From Elephas maximus indicus (taxonomy: Eukaryota > Chordata > Mammalia > Proboscidea > Elephantidae): a stretch of DNA of 64,000 nt. Of this stretch, positions 46,696 through 57,516 are shown piece by piece (position 1 is the first letter of the stretch; every line of letters starts with the position of its first letter). The position numbers and the translations under genes were made by a program. Location of the stretch: positions 22,105,001 through 22,169,000 of the forward strand of contig NC_064842.1 in the NCBI RefSeq assembly GCF_024166365.1, read 5' to 3'. Under the pieces are notes generated by a model, which was not told the origin of the DNA, did not search any database, and saw only the letters and a list, made by a program, of their open reading frames with translations.

Positions 46696-47083
46696 AGTGG
46701 TTACTAGGGATAAGCAGGAGAGAGGCGGGAAGGAAAACACAGCACTAAGGGCATATTAAGCTTCTGTTAAGGATGATGGAAAAATTCAGGAATAGCGATG
46801 GTTGAACGATATGATGGATATATTGAATGCAACTGAAAAGTATACGTGAAGATTACTGAAGTAGCGAATGTTTGTTACCTATATATTTACCACACACACA
46901 CAAAAAAAGTAGAACCCTAGAGAAAGTTGAACTATCAGTCTGTAGTCAGGGCCTTGGCTGGGAAGGATTGAAACCTGAGGTCTGGGATGGGTATATTTGG
47001 GTCAATGCACTTGAAAATCTTGAATCCCTAGATTTCCTTGATATATCTGGTTTACTCCTTCCAGGTAAAGTTTAGTATTTCCC
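46696..47083. other. No recognised feature
   Basis: 'ggttactagggataagcagg' and the following ~180 bp resemble L1 3'-UTR flanks weakly. A (CA)n/A run lies at 46892-46908. Confidence 0.3.
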
Positions 47084-47093
47084 TTTTGCCTGA

Positions 47094-47274
47094 CCAAAAA
47101 AAACTAAAGCCATTGCAGTCGAGCAACCTTATAGGACATAGTAGAACTGCCCCATATGGTTTCCAAGAAGCGGCTGGTGGATTTGAACTGCAGACCTTTT
47201 AGTTAGCAGTTGAGCTCTTAACCACTGTGACACCAGGGCTCCTATGAGTTGGAATCCACTCAATGGCAACACAT
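47094..47274 (-). mobile_element. AfroSINE-I with inverted duplicate of its tail
   Basis: 47094-47242 is an inverted AfroSINE-I running to its head ('gtgacaccagggctcc'). From about 47243 the + strand tail 'ctatgagttggaatccactc' follows. A single perfect TSD 'ttttgcctga' (47084-47093 and 47275-47284) encloses both parts. The inverted part lacks the ~19 bp that the + part carries. Confidence 0.85.
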
Positions 47275-47392
47275 TTTTGCCTGAAGATCATGCAAAAAAA
47301 ATTGCCTTGCAAGACAACGCTTGTCCCTGCTGAGGATACACCCTACCTCTCCTACTCTCCATTATGCTGATACCTAGATTTAGGTCAAAACA

Positions 47393-48670
47393 AACTTTTT
47401 AAAGTGTTAAAAAGCAAACATATCACTTTTAGGACTAAGGTGCACCTGACCCAAACCATAGTATTTTCAATTGCTTCATATGCATGCGAAAGCTAGACAG
47501 TGAACAAGGAAGACCAAAGAATTGATGCCTTCAAATTATGATGTTGGTGAAGACTATTAAATATACCATGGACTGCCAGAACTAACAAATCTGTCTTGAA
47601 AGAAGTACAGCCAGAAGGCTCCTTAGAAGCAAGGATGGCTGGGGGACATCTAGGTCAGTTGGCATAACAAAGTTCATTAAGAAAACGTTCTGCATCCTAC
47701 TGTGGTGAGTCGTGTCTGGGGTCCTAAAAGCTTGTGAGTGGCCATCTAAGATGCATCAATTGGTCTCAACCCACTTGGAGCAAAGGAAAATGAAGAACAC
47801 AAAAGACACAAGAAAAATATAAGCCCAAGAGACAGAAGGTCCACATGAACCAGAGACTCAATCAGCCTGGAACCAGAAGAATTAAATTGTGCCCAACTAC
47901 CTACCACCAATGACCACTCTGACAGGGAACACAACAGAGAGTCCTGGACAGAGTGGGAGAAAAGGGCAGAGCAGAACTCAAAGTCACATAAAAAGACCAG
48001 ACTTAATGGTCTAATTGAGACTGGAGGAACCCCCAAAACTATGGCCCCCAGATGCTCTGTTAACCCAGAACTGAAGCCATTCCTGAGGCCCACTCTTCAG
48101 ACAAAGATTAGGCTCAACTATAAAACATAAAATAAAATAACACTCACGAAGAGTGTGTTTCTTAGTTCAATCAGATACCCAAGACCAAATGGGCAGCTCC
48201 TGTCCGGAGCCAGGATGAGAAGGCAGGAAGGGACAGGAACTGGTTGTATGGACACAAGAAACCTGAGGTGGAAAGGGGGAGTGTGGTGTCACATTGTAGG
48301 GATTGCAACTAATGTCACATAACAATATGTCTATAAATATTTATATGAGAAATTGATCTGTAAACTTTCACCTAAAGCGCAATTAAAAACAAAAACAAAC
48401 AAGCAAGGGTGACAAGACTTCATCTCACATACTTTGGACATGTTATCAGGAGGGACCAGTCCCTGGAGAAGGACATCATGATTGGTAAAATAGAGGGCCA
48501 GTGAAAAAGAGGAAGACCCTCAATGAGATGGATTAACACTGTGGCTGCAACAAGGGCCTCAAGCATAACAAAGATTGTGAGGATGGCACAGGACCTAGCA
48601 GTGTCTCCTTCTATTTACATGGGGTCCCTATGAGTTGGAACTGAGTCAGTGGCACCTAACTACAACAACA
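47393..48670 (+). mobile_element. 5'-truncated RTE LINE, split by a LINE tail
   Basis: RTE parts 47393-47637 ('gactaaggtgcacctgaccc') and 48401-48670 (ending 'cacctaactacaacaaca'). Outer TSD 'aggtcaaaaca' (47382-47392) / 'agatcaaaaca' (48671-48681). Confidence 0.88.
47638..48400 (+). mobile_element. Poly-A LINE 3'-end fragment (L1-like UTR, type B)
   Basis: 'ctgcatcctactgtggtgag', 'agacttaatggtctaattga', 'gtaaactttcacctaaagcg', and an A-rich end. TSD 'aagcaaggatg' (47627-47637) / 'aagcaagggtg' (48401-48411) inside the RTE. Related to types A and C. Non-coding, inferred L1 3' UTR. Confidence 0.65.
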
Positions 48671-48699
48671 AGATCAAAACATAACCCAGCTGGGTGAGT

Positions 48700-51290
48700 T
48701 GTGACTTAAACCATGTTATACCATAATGGCCTGTAGGAAAGGCAGGCTATATCCTCCTCTCAAAGGAGCTGCAGGACCTAGCCAACGCGTACCCCCAGGA
48801 ACCAGGAGAGTACAGGGCTTAGATTCTGAATGTGCTAGGTGAGGAAGCATGGAACATAAAATTGGACTAGGAAGGGGTTGTGATATAAGAGCATTTTCCC
48901 ATTATGTGGATTTGATGCCCTGGCAAGGACCCTACATGACAGTGCTATTAACACAATGCTAGGGTGGCTCTTGGAAGCTCAACCAAGTAGTAGCCCCAAT
49001 TACAGCTGCTCTGCCAGTTTTGGAACATCTGGTAGAGATTGTTAACATGGCCTCAGATACATGATACGTGGCCATTGGTCTGCCTAATGCATTCTTTTCC
49101 TTTCTACAAAAAAAAAGGAGAACTAAAATTGATTTGCATTCACTTGAGGCAGATAACAGTTTATATTAAGGGACTTGTTCTAAGGCTATGTCAGTTTTCT
49201 CATCCTCTGTTATAATATAGTCCAAAAACAAATGGACTGTCTGGACATCCCAAAGAACATGACATTGGTCCAGTATATCAATGAAAACGTGTGAATCCAA
49301 GCAGATAAGCAAGAAGTGGCAAGGACGTTGGACGTCTTGGTAAGACACATGACCTCCAGACACCTGCAATGAATCTTTCAATGATTCAGGAGCCTAGCAA
49401 ATAGTGAAGATAATAGGGGTCCAGCGTTCTGGGGCATGCCAGGACATCCTCACCAAAGTAAAGAACAAATTATTATGTATCACACTTTCCACCCACAATG
49501 AAGAAAAGTCAAGGCCTGCTTAGACTCTTTTTTTTTTCCTGACTCTAAAGGCAGCATATTCCTCAGTTCTACCAATCTTGAAGCTGCTTCAACCCATATA
49601 CTAGGAAACACAAAAAGTTGCCTGCTTTGAATGTAGCTCAGAGCAAGGGAGAGCTCTGTAGCAAACAACCCTGCCACCTGGGCCCCATGACAAGACAGAA
49701 CCACTGGTAGAGAGGTATCTGAGGTGGGAAAGGATGCTGTGCTGGGTTTATGGTAGCCCCAAGAGGAGAATCACACTGTGGAGTCATAGGGTTCCAAAGC
49801 ATAACCATGCCACCTGAAGCAGAGAAGTATACTTCTTTCAAAATAATAGCCGACCACAGAACATTAAGAGACAGTGTGGCCAGAATTGTCATTATGAGCT
49901 AGATTTTATGACTTATGAAATCACAAGCAACAGCAATCCATCATAAGATGGAAGGGGTACATGTAGAATCAGACACGGTCAAAGTCAAGGGCACAAGTGA
50001 ACTGCACGAGCAGGTGATTCAGACCCACTTGTAATCCACCATCGTCACAGCAGTGTTCCTTCCTCAGTTCACTCTAATGGCCATTGTGGGGGGAGCGGCT
50101 CTTACATCCAGCTGACAGAAGAAGAAAAAAAGCTAAACATATTTCACAGATGCATAGGCTCAGTACCTGGTACAAGCCAAAAATGGACTGGAGACTTGAA
50201 AGACAGTGGTAAGGGGAAATCCTCCCAAGGAGCAGAGCTTCAGGCAGTGCACCTAGTCATTCCCTGGGGTGAATACAGACTCATGGGCGGTGGCAGGATC
50301 TTGGGTGATTGGTCAGGGCAGGAAGAAGAAAAACTTGAAGATCAGAGCAAGGAATTTGGGAAAGAGGCATGTGGATGGACATATGTACATATGTATTAGT
50401 CTCCTAGTGCTGCTGTAACAGAAAAACCACAAGTAGGTTGCTTTCCAGCAGCGAAATTTATTTTCTCAAAGTTTTGGAAGCTAATACCCCGAGTCAGGGT
50501 CTTGACCATGTCGATTCCTTCCTTGTAGGTTGTCCCAAGCATTCTTTGTTTCCTTGGCTTTTAGATAATCCTCATGTGGTGTCCGTTTTCCCCCGAGTGT
50601 GCATGTGTTCCTGTGTCTATTATGCTCTTTATATAACTCAGAAGTGATTAGGTTTAGGATTCACCCTACACCGGTATGGCCCCAACTGATTGATTACATT
50701 AGTTAGATAGTATTATGAAAGATGATTACATAAAATTACATCCACCGGTATAGAGGTTAGGATTCCAATTCGTATTTTGGGAAAAACAATTCAATCCATA
50801 ATAGGCACAAAGTGTGAAGATCTTTGTATCTCATGTTAATGTCCACCAGGGAATGTCCACCATTAAGGGAAAGTCCACCATTAAGCAACCAAGTAGACAG
50901 AATTATCTGACAAGTTGACAAGTTGACTTTGCCCACCATCACCTACCTCCCCCAGGGCTGGAACAGTGGATGCATGGAATACCATGGTGGCAAGGATGGA
51001 GGCTCTGCATGGGCCCAATAACACAGGCTCCCACCCATCTGGTCTGATCTAGCTACCACTGCTGCCAAATGTCCAATTGCCCAGCAGCAGAGACCAGTGC
51101 TAAGGCCCAGCTTTTCCGCACTCCTTCAAGGAGACCAATCGGTCACTCTACTCAGTGGCAAATAGACAACTTTGGCCTCATTTCACCCCTAGAAGAGGCC
51201 AGGCTTCATCTTGACTGTAATCAACACATATTCTGGATATAGTTTGCCTTCCCTGCCTGCAGGGTTTCAGGTAACATCACTATGTCGCTG
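48700..51290 (+). mobile_element. Degenerate ERV-L pol remnant, no LTRs
   Basis: Ancient endogenous retroviral polymerase sequence in the + orientation. Reverse-transcriptase-like similarity lies around 49180-49450, an RNase-H-like stretch near 50190-50270 ('GKSSQGAELQAVHL'), and an integrase zinc-binding-like region near 51060-51175 ('CPIAQQQRPVL'). Stops and frameshifts are frequent throughout, gag and env are not seen, and no LTR of its own flanks it. An unrelated LTR (50392-50803) interrupts it. Not functional. Confidence 0.7.
50392..50803 (-). mobile_element. MaLR-like solo LTR, afrotherian family
   Basis: Inverted copy: 'tgtattagtctcctagtgct' to 'acaattcaatccataata'. Sits within the ERV-L remnant. 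No clear TSD. Confidence 0.8.
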
Positions 51291-51339
51291 GACACTTTTC
51301 TGTGTTAGCAATTTGCATGCAGATAAATAAATTTAGCTT

Positions 51340-51560
51340 TTGTAGAGAATGTACATTCCAGGCACTGTGCTAGACACTGGGGATATACAGACAAGTCTTG
51401 CCCTTGGTTGTTTAATAGTTATTGTGGGCTACCTTTGTTCTTGGAGCAGGATAGCAAAGTTGCTAGCATTAAAACTATTTTACAAGTTAACTAAGCAGAT
51501 TGTGAGCTCTAGTAACTTCACGATTCCATGGCTAGCATGGGACTGGGAACCAAAATGCCT
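51340..51560 (-). mobile_element. MIR-like SINE
   Basis: 'tccaggcactgtgctagaca' and 'tgggaaccaaaatgcctgac' fit an inverted MIR/L2 end. Confidence 0.55.
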
Positions 51561-52433
51561 GACTCTTAAATGTTGACCGGATAAACAAGTCTTGCAAAGG
51601 GCAGTTGATGATAAAAGCAAAAATGGAAATGAAATTTAAATTTCAGCTTTCTACCTTGAGATTGTGAGCATTGCCTTCCTCTTCTGAGTAAGAGGCTTCC
51701 GAGCCCACTGCTGTAATAGGAATCACCCTCTCTCAGCTCTCTGCCATCTCCCACACTGGCTCTTGTGGAGCCACAAAGCCCAGGAAAGGTTTAGGGGAGA
51801 AGTCAGCCAACATTCTATGGCAACCTCGAGAATCTCGCTCCCCTATGACACAGGCACATTGATGAAGACTTCTACTCAGCCCCCTAAAAAAAAAAAAAAA
51901 CTTGAAACTGCCTTTTATCTTAAATGTGCACATTTCATTCCGTATTGTACTAACGTTAAAACCTATCTTCCTATTGCAATGAAAGCCAGGGAGGATGAAT
52001 GGCAAGAGCCACAGGGAGCAAAATACATCTGTCCTAGTCACTCCCTACACTCCAGACATTTCCACTGATAGGCCGTTTTTAATACCTTGAGGTCACCTTG
52101 AGAAACCCCTCAGGAATGGTTAAAATCACTGCAGGAGGGCACAACGAGCAAGAGAAGGACGCTGGTGGAACCTGGGCAATGCCAGTGCTCAAGAGCAGGA
52201 GAAGGAGCACTGTTTGGCTCAAATATTTCTACATTGCAAGGGGCTGGGTCAGCGATTTGGCTGGAAGAAATGGTGACACTTGGGGGACTCACCTCATAGC
52301 AAGTATGTTGCATTTATATAAGATCGCATGCTAAGAGTCACAAAGAACAGAAAAGTTTTGTGAAAATGTTTTTATTCACATTTTATAAGAAAGAAAGGTG
52401 TCTCGATTATCTACATCAAAAATTGTCACGGAT
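51561..52433. other. No recognised feature
   Basis: Overlapping ORFs on both strands at 51733-52068 span an A run (51886-51900) and are not supported as coding. Confidence 0.4.
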
Positions 52434-52842
52434 TTTTATGGATTGAATTCAAAATATGTGTTCGAATCCTAACCCATATACTCATATAATCTTGTTTGGA
52501 AATAGGATTTCTTTGTTATGTTAATGAGACCATATCAGTGTAGGGTTTGTTCTAAATCCAAACTCTTCTGAGTTATATAAAGAGCAGCTTAGACACAGAG
52601 ATACCCACAGACACAGGGGGAAGACAGATATTACCTGATGATGAGGAAGGCAGATGAATCTCTAAGCCCAGGAACTCATAGGATAGCCAGCTACTAGAAG
52701 TTGACCAAAGAAGGACCTCCCCCTAGGACTACACCCTGAATTTGGACTTCTAGCTCCCAGATCTATGAGACAATAAATTTCTGATCTTTAAAGCCACCCA
52801 CCTGTGGTATTTCTGTTACGGCAGCACTAGGAAACTGAGATA
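52434..52842 (+). mobile_element. MaLR-like solo LTR, afrotherian family
   Basis: 'tttatggattgaattcaaaa' to 'gcagcactaggaaactgag'. 3' motif 'gagacaataaatttctgatc'. Diverged; TSD not recognisable. Confidence 0.78.
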
Positions 52843-53269
52843 ATTGTATATGTATCATTCAGAAATTTGGTTGACTTGAAGAACTTAAGGACCTCTTGGC
52901 TCTGCAAATGAGGGAAAGCCAGCTGGGGCTGAGAAGGAAGGTCAGAGAAGTAGGAAAAGAATCAGAAGAAAGCAGAATCTTGGAATCCAACAGAAGAGAG
53001 AGGTTTCAGAAGAGAATGGATGCCAGTTTCAGACAGTGAGGAAGGAAAGATCAAGTAAGTACTGAACAGAGGGGTTGCACATGTTATTGCTGCCTTCCCA
53101 GTAGCACTGCATTAGTGTTGGGGACAGGATCCAGGCTACAGGAGTTAAAGGAGTGGTCAGTGAGCTAAGTGGAAAGAGTGAGCACAGGCAACTCTTTCAC
53201 TTCCAAGAAGAATGAGGAGAGAGAGCTAGGATATTAGCTGCACAGGACATGATTAGTATGACAGAACTC
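52843..53269. other. No recognised feature
   Basis: Purine-rich, unique-looking DNA. Confidence 0.4.
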
Positions 53270-53442
53270 ATATTTATTGAACTCCTACTATGTCATCCCA
53301 CATATATTTGTGTACATCACATAGATTTCCACATTTAGTCCTCACCACAACTCTAGAAGAGTGAAAGCATGTCCATTTTGCTAATGAATAAAATGAGGTT
53401 CAAAGAGGCTAAGTAACTTACTAGTGAGCAAGATTTAGAACC

Positions 53443-54384
53443 TATCTTAGTTACCTAGTACTACTGTAACAAGAATAACATAAGTGAAAGATTCCATAGA
53501 AGAATCCTGATCAAAAGGGGGAAAATACAAACAGAATTTCAAATTCCCATGGACTCTAGTCTTTCTGGAGCCATGGTGGGTGGATGAAGCCCTGAAACTA
53601 TTGCCCTGAGGTAATCTTTGGACCTCGAACAAAAATTTTCCCTGAAGTCTTCTTAAGCTAATCCGAATAGTTTTGCTTAACTAGTAAAAGAAGGTCTGCC
53701 TTGAGCATTACGCTCTTTTAAGAAGTATCTATATGGGATCAAATTGACAACAGCAACTTGAAAGATTGAATGGGAAACTTATGGGTCAGCGAGTTTATGT
53801 TAATAAGGAAGGAACAACTCAGAAAAGGAGGGTGAGAATGGTTAAAAAAAGGAGGGTGAGAATGGTTGCACAACTCAAAGAATGTACTCAATGTCACTGC
53901 ATGGTACGTGTAGAAACTGTGGAATTTGTGTATGTTTTGCTGTGTATATTCTCAGCAACAACAACAAAATAAATAAAATTTAAAGAAAAAAAAAAGAACA
54001 CTACAAATGGGTTGCTTTAAAGAACAGAAGTTTATTTTCTCACAGTTTTGGAGGTTAAAAGTCCAAATCAGGGTCTTGGCCAGGTTGATTCCTTTTGTGA
54101 GCCTCTCTAGTTTCTGATGTCTGCCTGTGATCCTGGGAGCTCCTTTGCTTACAGGTGATCCTGACATGGCATCTGTCTTCTCCCTGTGTGTCTGTCTCTG
54201 TGTCTATTCTGCTCTTTTTCTAAGACACCACTCAGAAGTGATTAGGTTTAGGACCCAACCTACTCTGGTATGACTTTATTAACATAACAAAAAAATCCCC
54301 CAGTTCCAACCAGGGTCATATTGACAGGTTCAGGAGTTAGGACTTCAACATAACTTTTTGGGGAACACAATTCCATCCATAACA
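53443..54384 (-). mobile_element. MaLR-like solo LTR split by a LINE tail, intact TSD
   Basis: Inverted LTR parts 53443-53479 and about 53996-54384. Perfect 5-bp TSD GAACC at 53438-53442 and 54385-54389, inside the MIR. Confidence 0.87.
53480..53995 (+). mobile_element. Poly-A LINE 3'-end fragment (L1-like UTR, type C)
   Basis: 'aaaggagggtgagaatggtt' occurs twice in tandem (53823-53870). Then 'gtgtatgttttgctgtgtat', 'aacaacaacaaaataaataa' and an A-run. Inserted into the LTR at 53443-54384. Confidence 0.6.
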
Positions 54385-54410
54385 GAACCTAAGTCTAATT
54401 GCAAAATCTT

Positions 54411-55002
54411 TCTTCTTGCCTGTGCAGACATATGCCTGGCAGAGTCAACAGTGGGTTGATTGGTGGTTGTTTTAGAAGCTGGTGGCTTGGGCATGGTCGT
54501 AAGCTGAAATGAGTAAGTCTTTCCCCATCCTAGTCTCTGCCATCTCTTATGCTACCAGCTCACTCTCCGTAGTACCTGAACTCCAGATATTCTTTCACCA
54601 ACCGGTACATGAATCTAAGGAGATGGAGGGACAGCCAGGTGGGATGAGAGTGTGGGTTAGTGGGCACCAAAACGGCCTCTGCCAGCTGTGTTTCACATGC
54701 TGTGTCTGAAGGACAGAAGAAGCTTTAAGAAGCCTATTTCCAGCTGCAGGTGTTTGACCTGCATCGTGAGCAAAATCACTTTTTTGTTTATTAAAATATC
54801 CCTAGATAGGACTCTGGATCAAGCCTGGCATTCTCGCTCCAGCAGATTTTTACAGTGCTCTTCCTATCTCCGTCTCCACAATCTCTGTACCATTGACATT
54901 ATGTGGCTTTGGTCACCTCCTGATTAACTAGGTTGCTCCACATGGCCTGACGAACACTGGCCAGGAGGATGATGGAGTCACACAGCACCCACAGACACCT
55001 GA
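54411..55002. other. No recognised feature
   Basis: Unique-looking DNA. Confidence 0.4.
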
Positions 55003-55448
55003 GTGACAGAGATAGATAACTGCCGTAGAGTCAATTCCAACTCCTGGCGACCTTAGTACTACAAACTTATGTACTACAGAACAAAATGTTGCCTGGTCCT
55101 GCGCCATCCTGACAACCACCAGCTATTGTGTCAATCCGTCTCACCAAGGATCTCCCTGCCCCTCACTGGCCTTCTGTTTCACCAAACAGGATGTTCTCCT
55201 CTAGCAATTGATCCTTCCTGAAGACATGTCCAAAGCAAGCAAATTGGAAAATGTTCTGTTGTGATCCATAAGCTTTTCATTGGCTAATTTTCAGAGGTAG
55301 ATTGCCAGATCTTTCTTCCTAGTCTGTCTTAATCTGAAAGATCTACTAAAACCTGTCCACCACGGGTGACCATGCTGGTATTTGAAATACCAGTGGTGTA
55401 GCAACATGCAAGCCAACACAGTATGACAAACTGACAAGACAGGTGGTG
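55003..55448 (-). mobile_element. iRTE copy (internally deleted RTE derivative)
   Basis: Inverted 3' end, shared junction ('catgtccaaagcaagcaaat'), inverted 5' end ('cagtatgacaaactgacaag'). Perfect TSD 'gacacctga' at 54994-55002 and 55449-55457. Confidence 0.9.
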
Positions 55449-55799
55449 GACACCTGAACACCCTGCTCCCCTCAAATCAGAAATTTCTCACAAAAGAAAA
55501 ATTAGCTGGCTCATTTCTCTGCTATATCTTACTTCTCCCCAAGTCCTTTATTCTATTACCCTCTCTACCTCCAGAACATCCTGAGAGGTAGGTGTGGTCA
55601 AGATCATGATGCCCGGCTGAGAAAGCCAAATGAGGGCCTGTCAGGAAACTGCTCACAGCCCTCACATTGATTGACCAAATGCTCTAGATGGGGTATAGTA
55701 GCTCTTGGCCCCTACCCAGTGCTATCTCCCTTCATCATTCAGACCTGAATACTGCAAACCTTCCTGGAATTGTGGGGCTTTGGAAAGACATGGAAGGGT
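55449..55799. other. No recognised feature
   Basis: Unique-looking DNA. Confidence 0.4.
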
Positions 55800-55990
55800 G
55801 CAAGAGGTAGGTATTGTGCTAGCTCCTTTACATAAATGGATTCACTTAAGCCTCACATAACCACTCTGAGGTAGATATTACCATAACCATTTTACAATAA
55901 GGAAAATTATACTTAGCAGAATGAAGTAATTTATCCAAGATCAGAAATTCAGGTAAATAATTGGGAGGGCCATGCCTGAAAACCAGCTTT
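55800..55990 (-). mobile_element. MIR SINE
   Basis: 'ctcctttacataaatggatt', 'cctcacataaccactctgag', 'ccattttacaataaggaaaa'. Confidence 0.72.
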
Positions 55991-56118
55991 GCCTGGTTCT
56001 GGAAGCTGGACCCACTTCTGGGAACTGGACAATCCAGACTTGGATCCCTCCTCAGTGCATACTGGTTGATTGGTCGTCACTTCCCTAAAGTCTGCAGGGC
56101 ACTTGCAGAGGTTTAAAT

Positions 56119-56318
56119 GAGATGGAGTACCTGGTTAGTGCACTCGGCTGCTAACTGAAAGATTAGAGGTTCAAATCCACTCAGAGGTGCCACAGAAGAA
56201 AGGCCTGGCAATCTGCTCCCCCAAAAAATCAGCCATCAAAAACCTTATGGAGTGCAGTTCTTCTCTGACACACACGGGGTTGTCATGAGCAGAATCAACT
56301 CAACAGCAACTGGAGTTG
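56119..56318 (+). mobile_element. AfroSINE-II
   Basis: 'actcggctgctaactgaaag', 'agaaaggcctggcaatctgc', 'agaatcaactcaacagcaac'. Confidence 0.87.
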
Positions 56319-56724
56319 TTTTGTTTCATATATATTTGTTTCATACATATTTGAACACCACTGAAATGGCAGAGCACTGCTAGTTGTTATTCTGCTCACA
56401 TGAAGGTGTATCCCTTTTTTCTTAAGGGCATCCAACAGAAAGAGGGAGAGGCCACTTCTGTCCTCAGCAGAACTTCATTAAATCACCTGAGGCCTATCCC
56501 TGATCACTTACCTAAAGCCCTGATATGCACTCCGTTTGATTCACCAGCAAATGCGGGGAACATACAGTCAACTTGGTCTTCATCAAGCTTCCTTCGTTTG
56601 AAGACTCGTTGCTGCATGACCCCACCCGGAGGCCATGGACTATACCATGAGCAATGAAGACAAAGTAAACCTGCTGTTCATTTGGAGCCTAAAGGTCTAC
56701 TCCGATGGGCCTACTTATCAGGAC
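56319..56724. other. No recognised feature
   Basis: Includes an 85-codon ORF (56400-56657) without family similarity. Confidence 0.4.
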
Positions 56725-57060
56725 TCAACCACTGGACTCTGGAATTAGGAGAACTGTGTCTTGCTTCTTATTAGTTGTTTGATCCTGGAAATCAGCTAAC
56801 TTCAGTTGGCCGCAGTTTCTTATCTCTTAAAAAGGCATCTTGGGGGTAATGACTGTTCTTCCTTCCCTCCTTTGTTGTTGAAATGACAGCCTATATCGGA
56901 AAACCGCAGAGTTGTAACAAATCTCGGTTTTAATCCCAACTGCCTCTCTTGCTAGCTGTGTGGCGTTGGGTAAATTACTTAACCCTTTTGAGTTCAGGTT
57001 TCTTCCTGTGAAAAATGGCCAGGGCTGTTGGGAGAATTGTGTGGCATATGTTAGGGTAAG
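56725..57060 (+). mobile_element. Two adjacent MIR SINEs
   Basis: First copy ~56725-56850 ('attagttgtttgatcctgga', 'gccgcagtttcttatctctt'). Second copy ~56885-57060 ('gctagctgtgtggcgttggg', 'aaattacttaacccttttga'). Confidence 0.65.
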
Positions 57061-57323
57061 GTGAACCCATCCTGGACTTCCCTCAGGACGGTTCGTTACT
57101 GAAGGACTCTGCAGAGTTCCTCAGCCCAGACGTGGGCTGTGCCAGTGCGTGGCTAATGATTTTATCGTAAGCCCTACTTTCTTCAGCAAAGACACATTCG
57201 TAACTGGCAGGGACCAAAGTGGCTTCCTCTGACTAACAAGCAGGTGGCTATTTCATTTCCCCCTCAGACCTGACCGCCCTCCTGCCCGGGAGAGACGTGG
57301 GGGGAAGAGGGACCGGAGAGGCC

Positions 57324-57346
57324 TGATGTCACCAGCCCTACATAAG
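57324..57346 (+). promoter_or_regulatory. Putative MAP1LC3C core promoter elements
   Basis: A CRE-like octamer TGATGTCA (57324-57331) is followed by a TATA-like 'tacataagg' (57338-57346), about 115 bp before the ATG at 57459. The spacing would place a start site near 57365-57375 and give a ~90-nt 5' UTR. Inferred from position only. Confidence 0.4.
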
Positions 57347-57458
57347 GGCCTCCTTCAGCTCCTGCAGGCAGTTTGGAAGCAGCTGGAGGAAGGAGTTAGA
57401 TTCCAGTTACAGGCTTTTTGGCTTTTGAAATCAGACACAGACACAGCTGCTGAGTAAA

Positions 57459-57516
57459 ATGCAGCCTCCACAGAAAAGCCCAAGCCTCAGACCTTTCAAG
57501 CAGAGGAAGAGCTTAG
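57459..57516 (+). CDS. MAP1LC3C: MAP1LC3C coding exon 1
   Basis: Encodes residues 1-19 plus the first base of codon 20 (phase 1). Donor 'gcttag|gtaagac'. The ATG at 57459 is chosen because the following 19 codons match the human N-terminus closely. The open frame that continues into the intron is not part of the protein. Confidence 0.95.

Larger units (their letters stand above)
53270..54410 (-). mobile_element. MIR SINE split by an LTR
   Basis: Main part 53270-53442 ('actcctactatgtcatccca', 'aagaggctaagtaacttact') and remainder 54385-54410 ('aacctaagtctaattgcaaa'). Confidence 0.7.
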
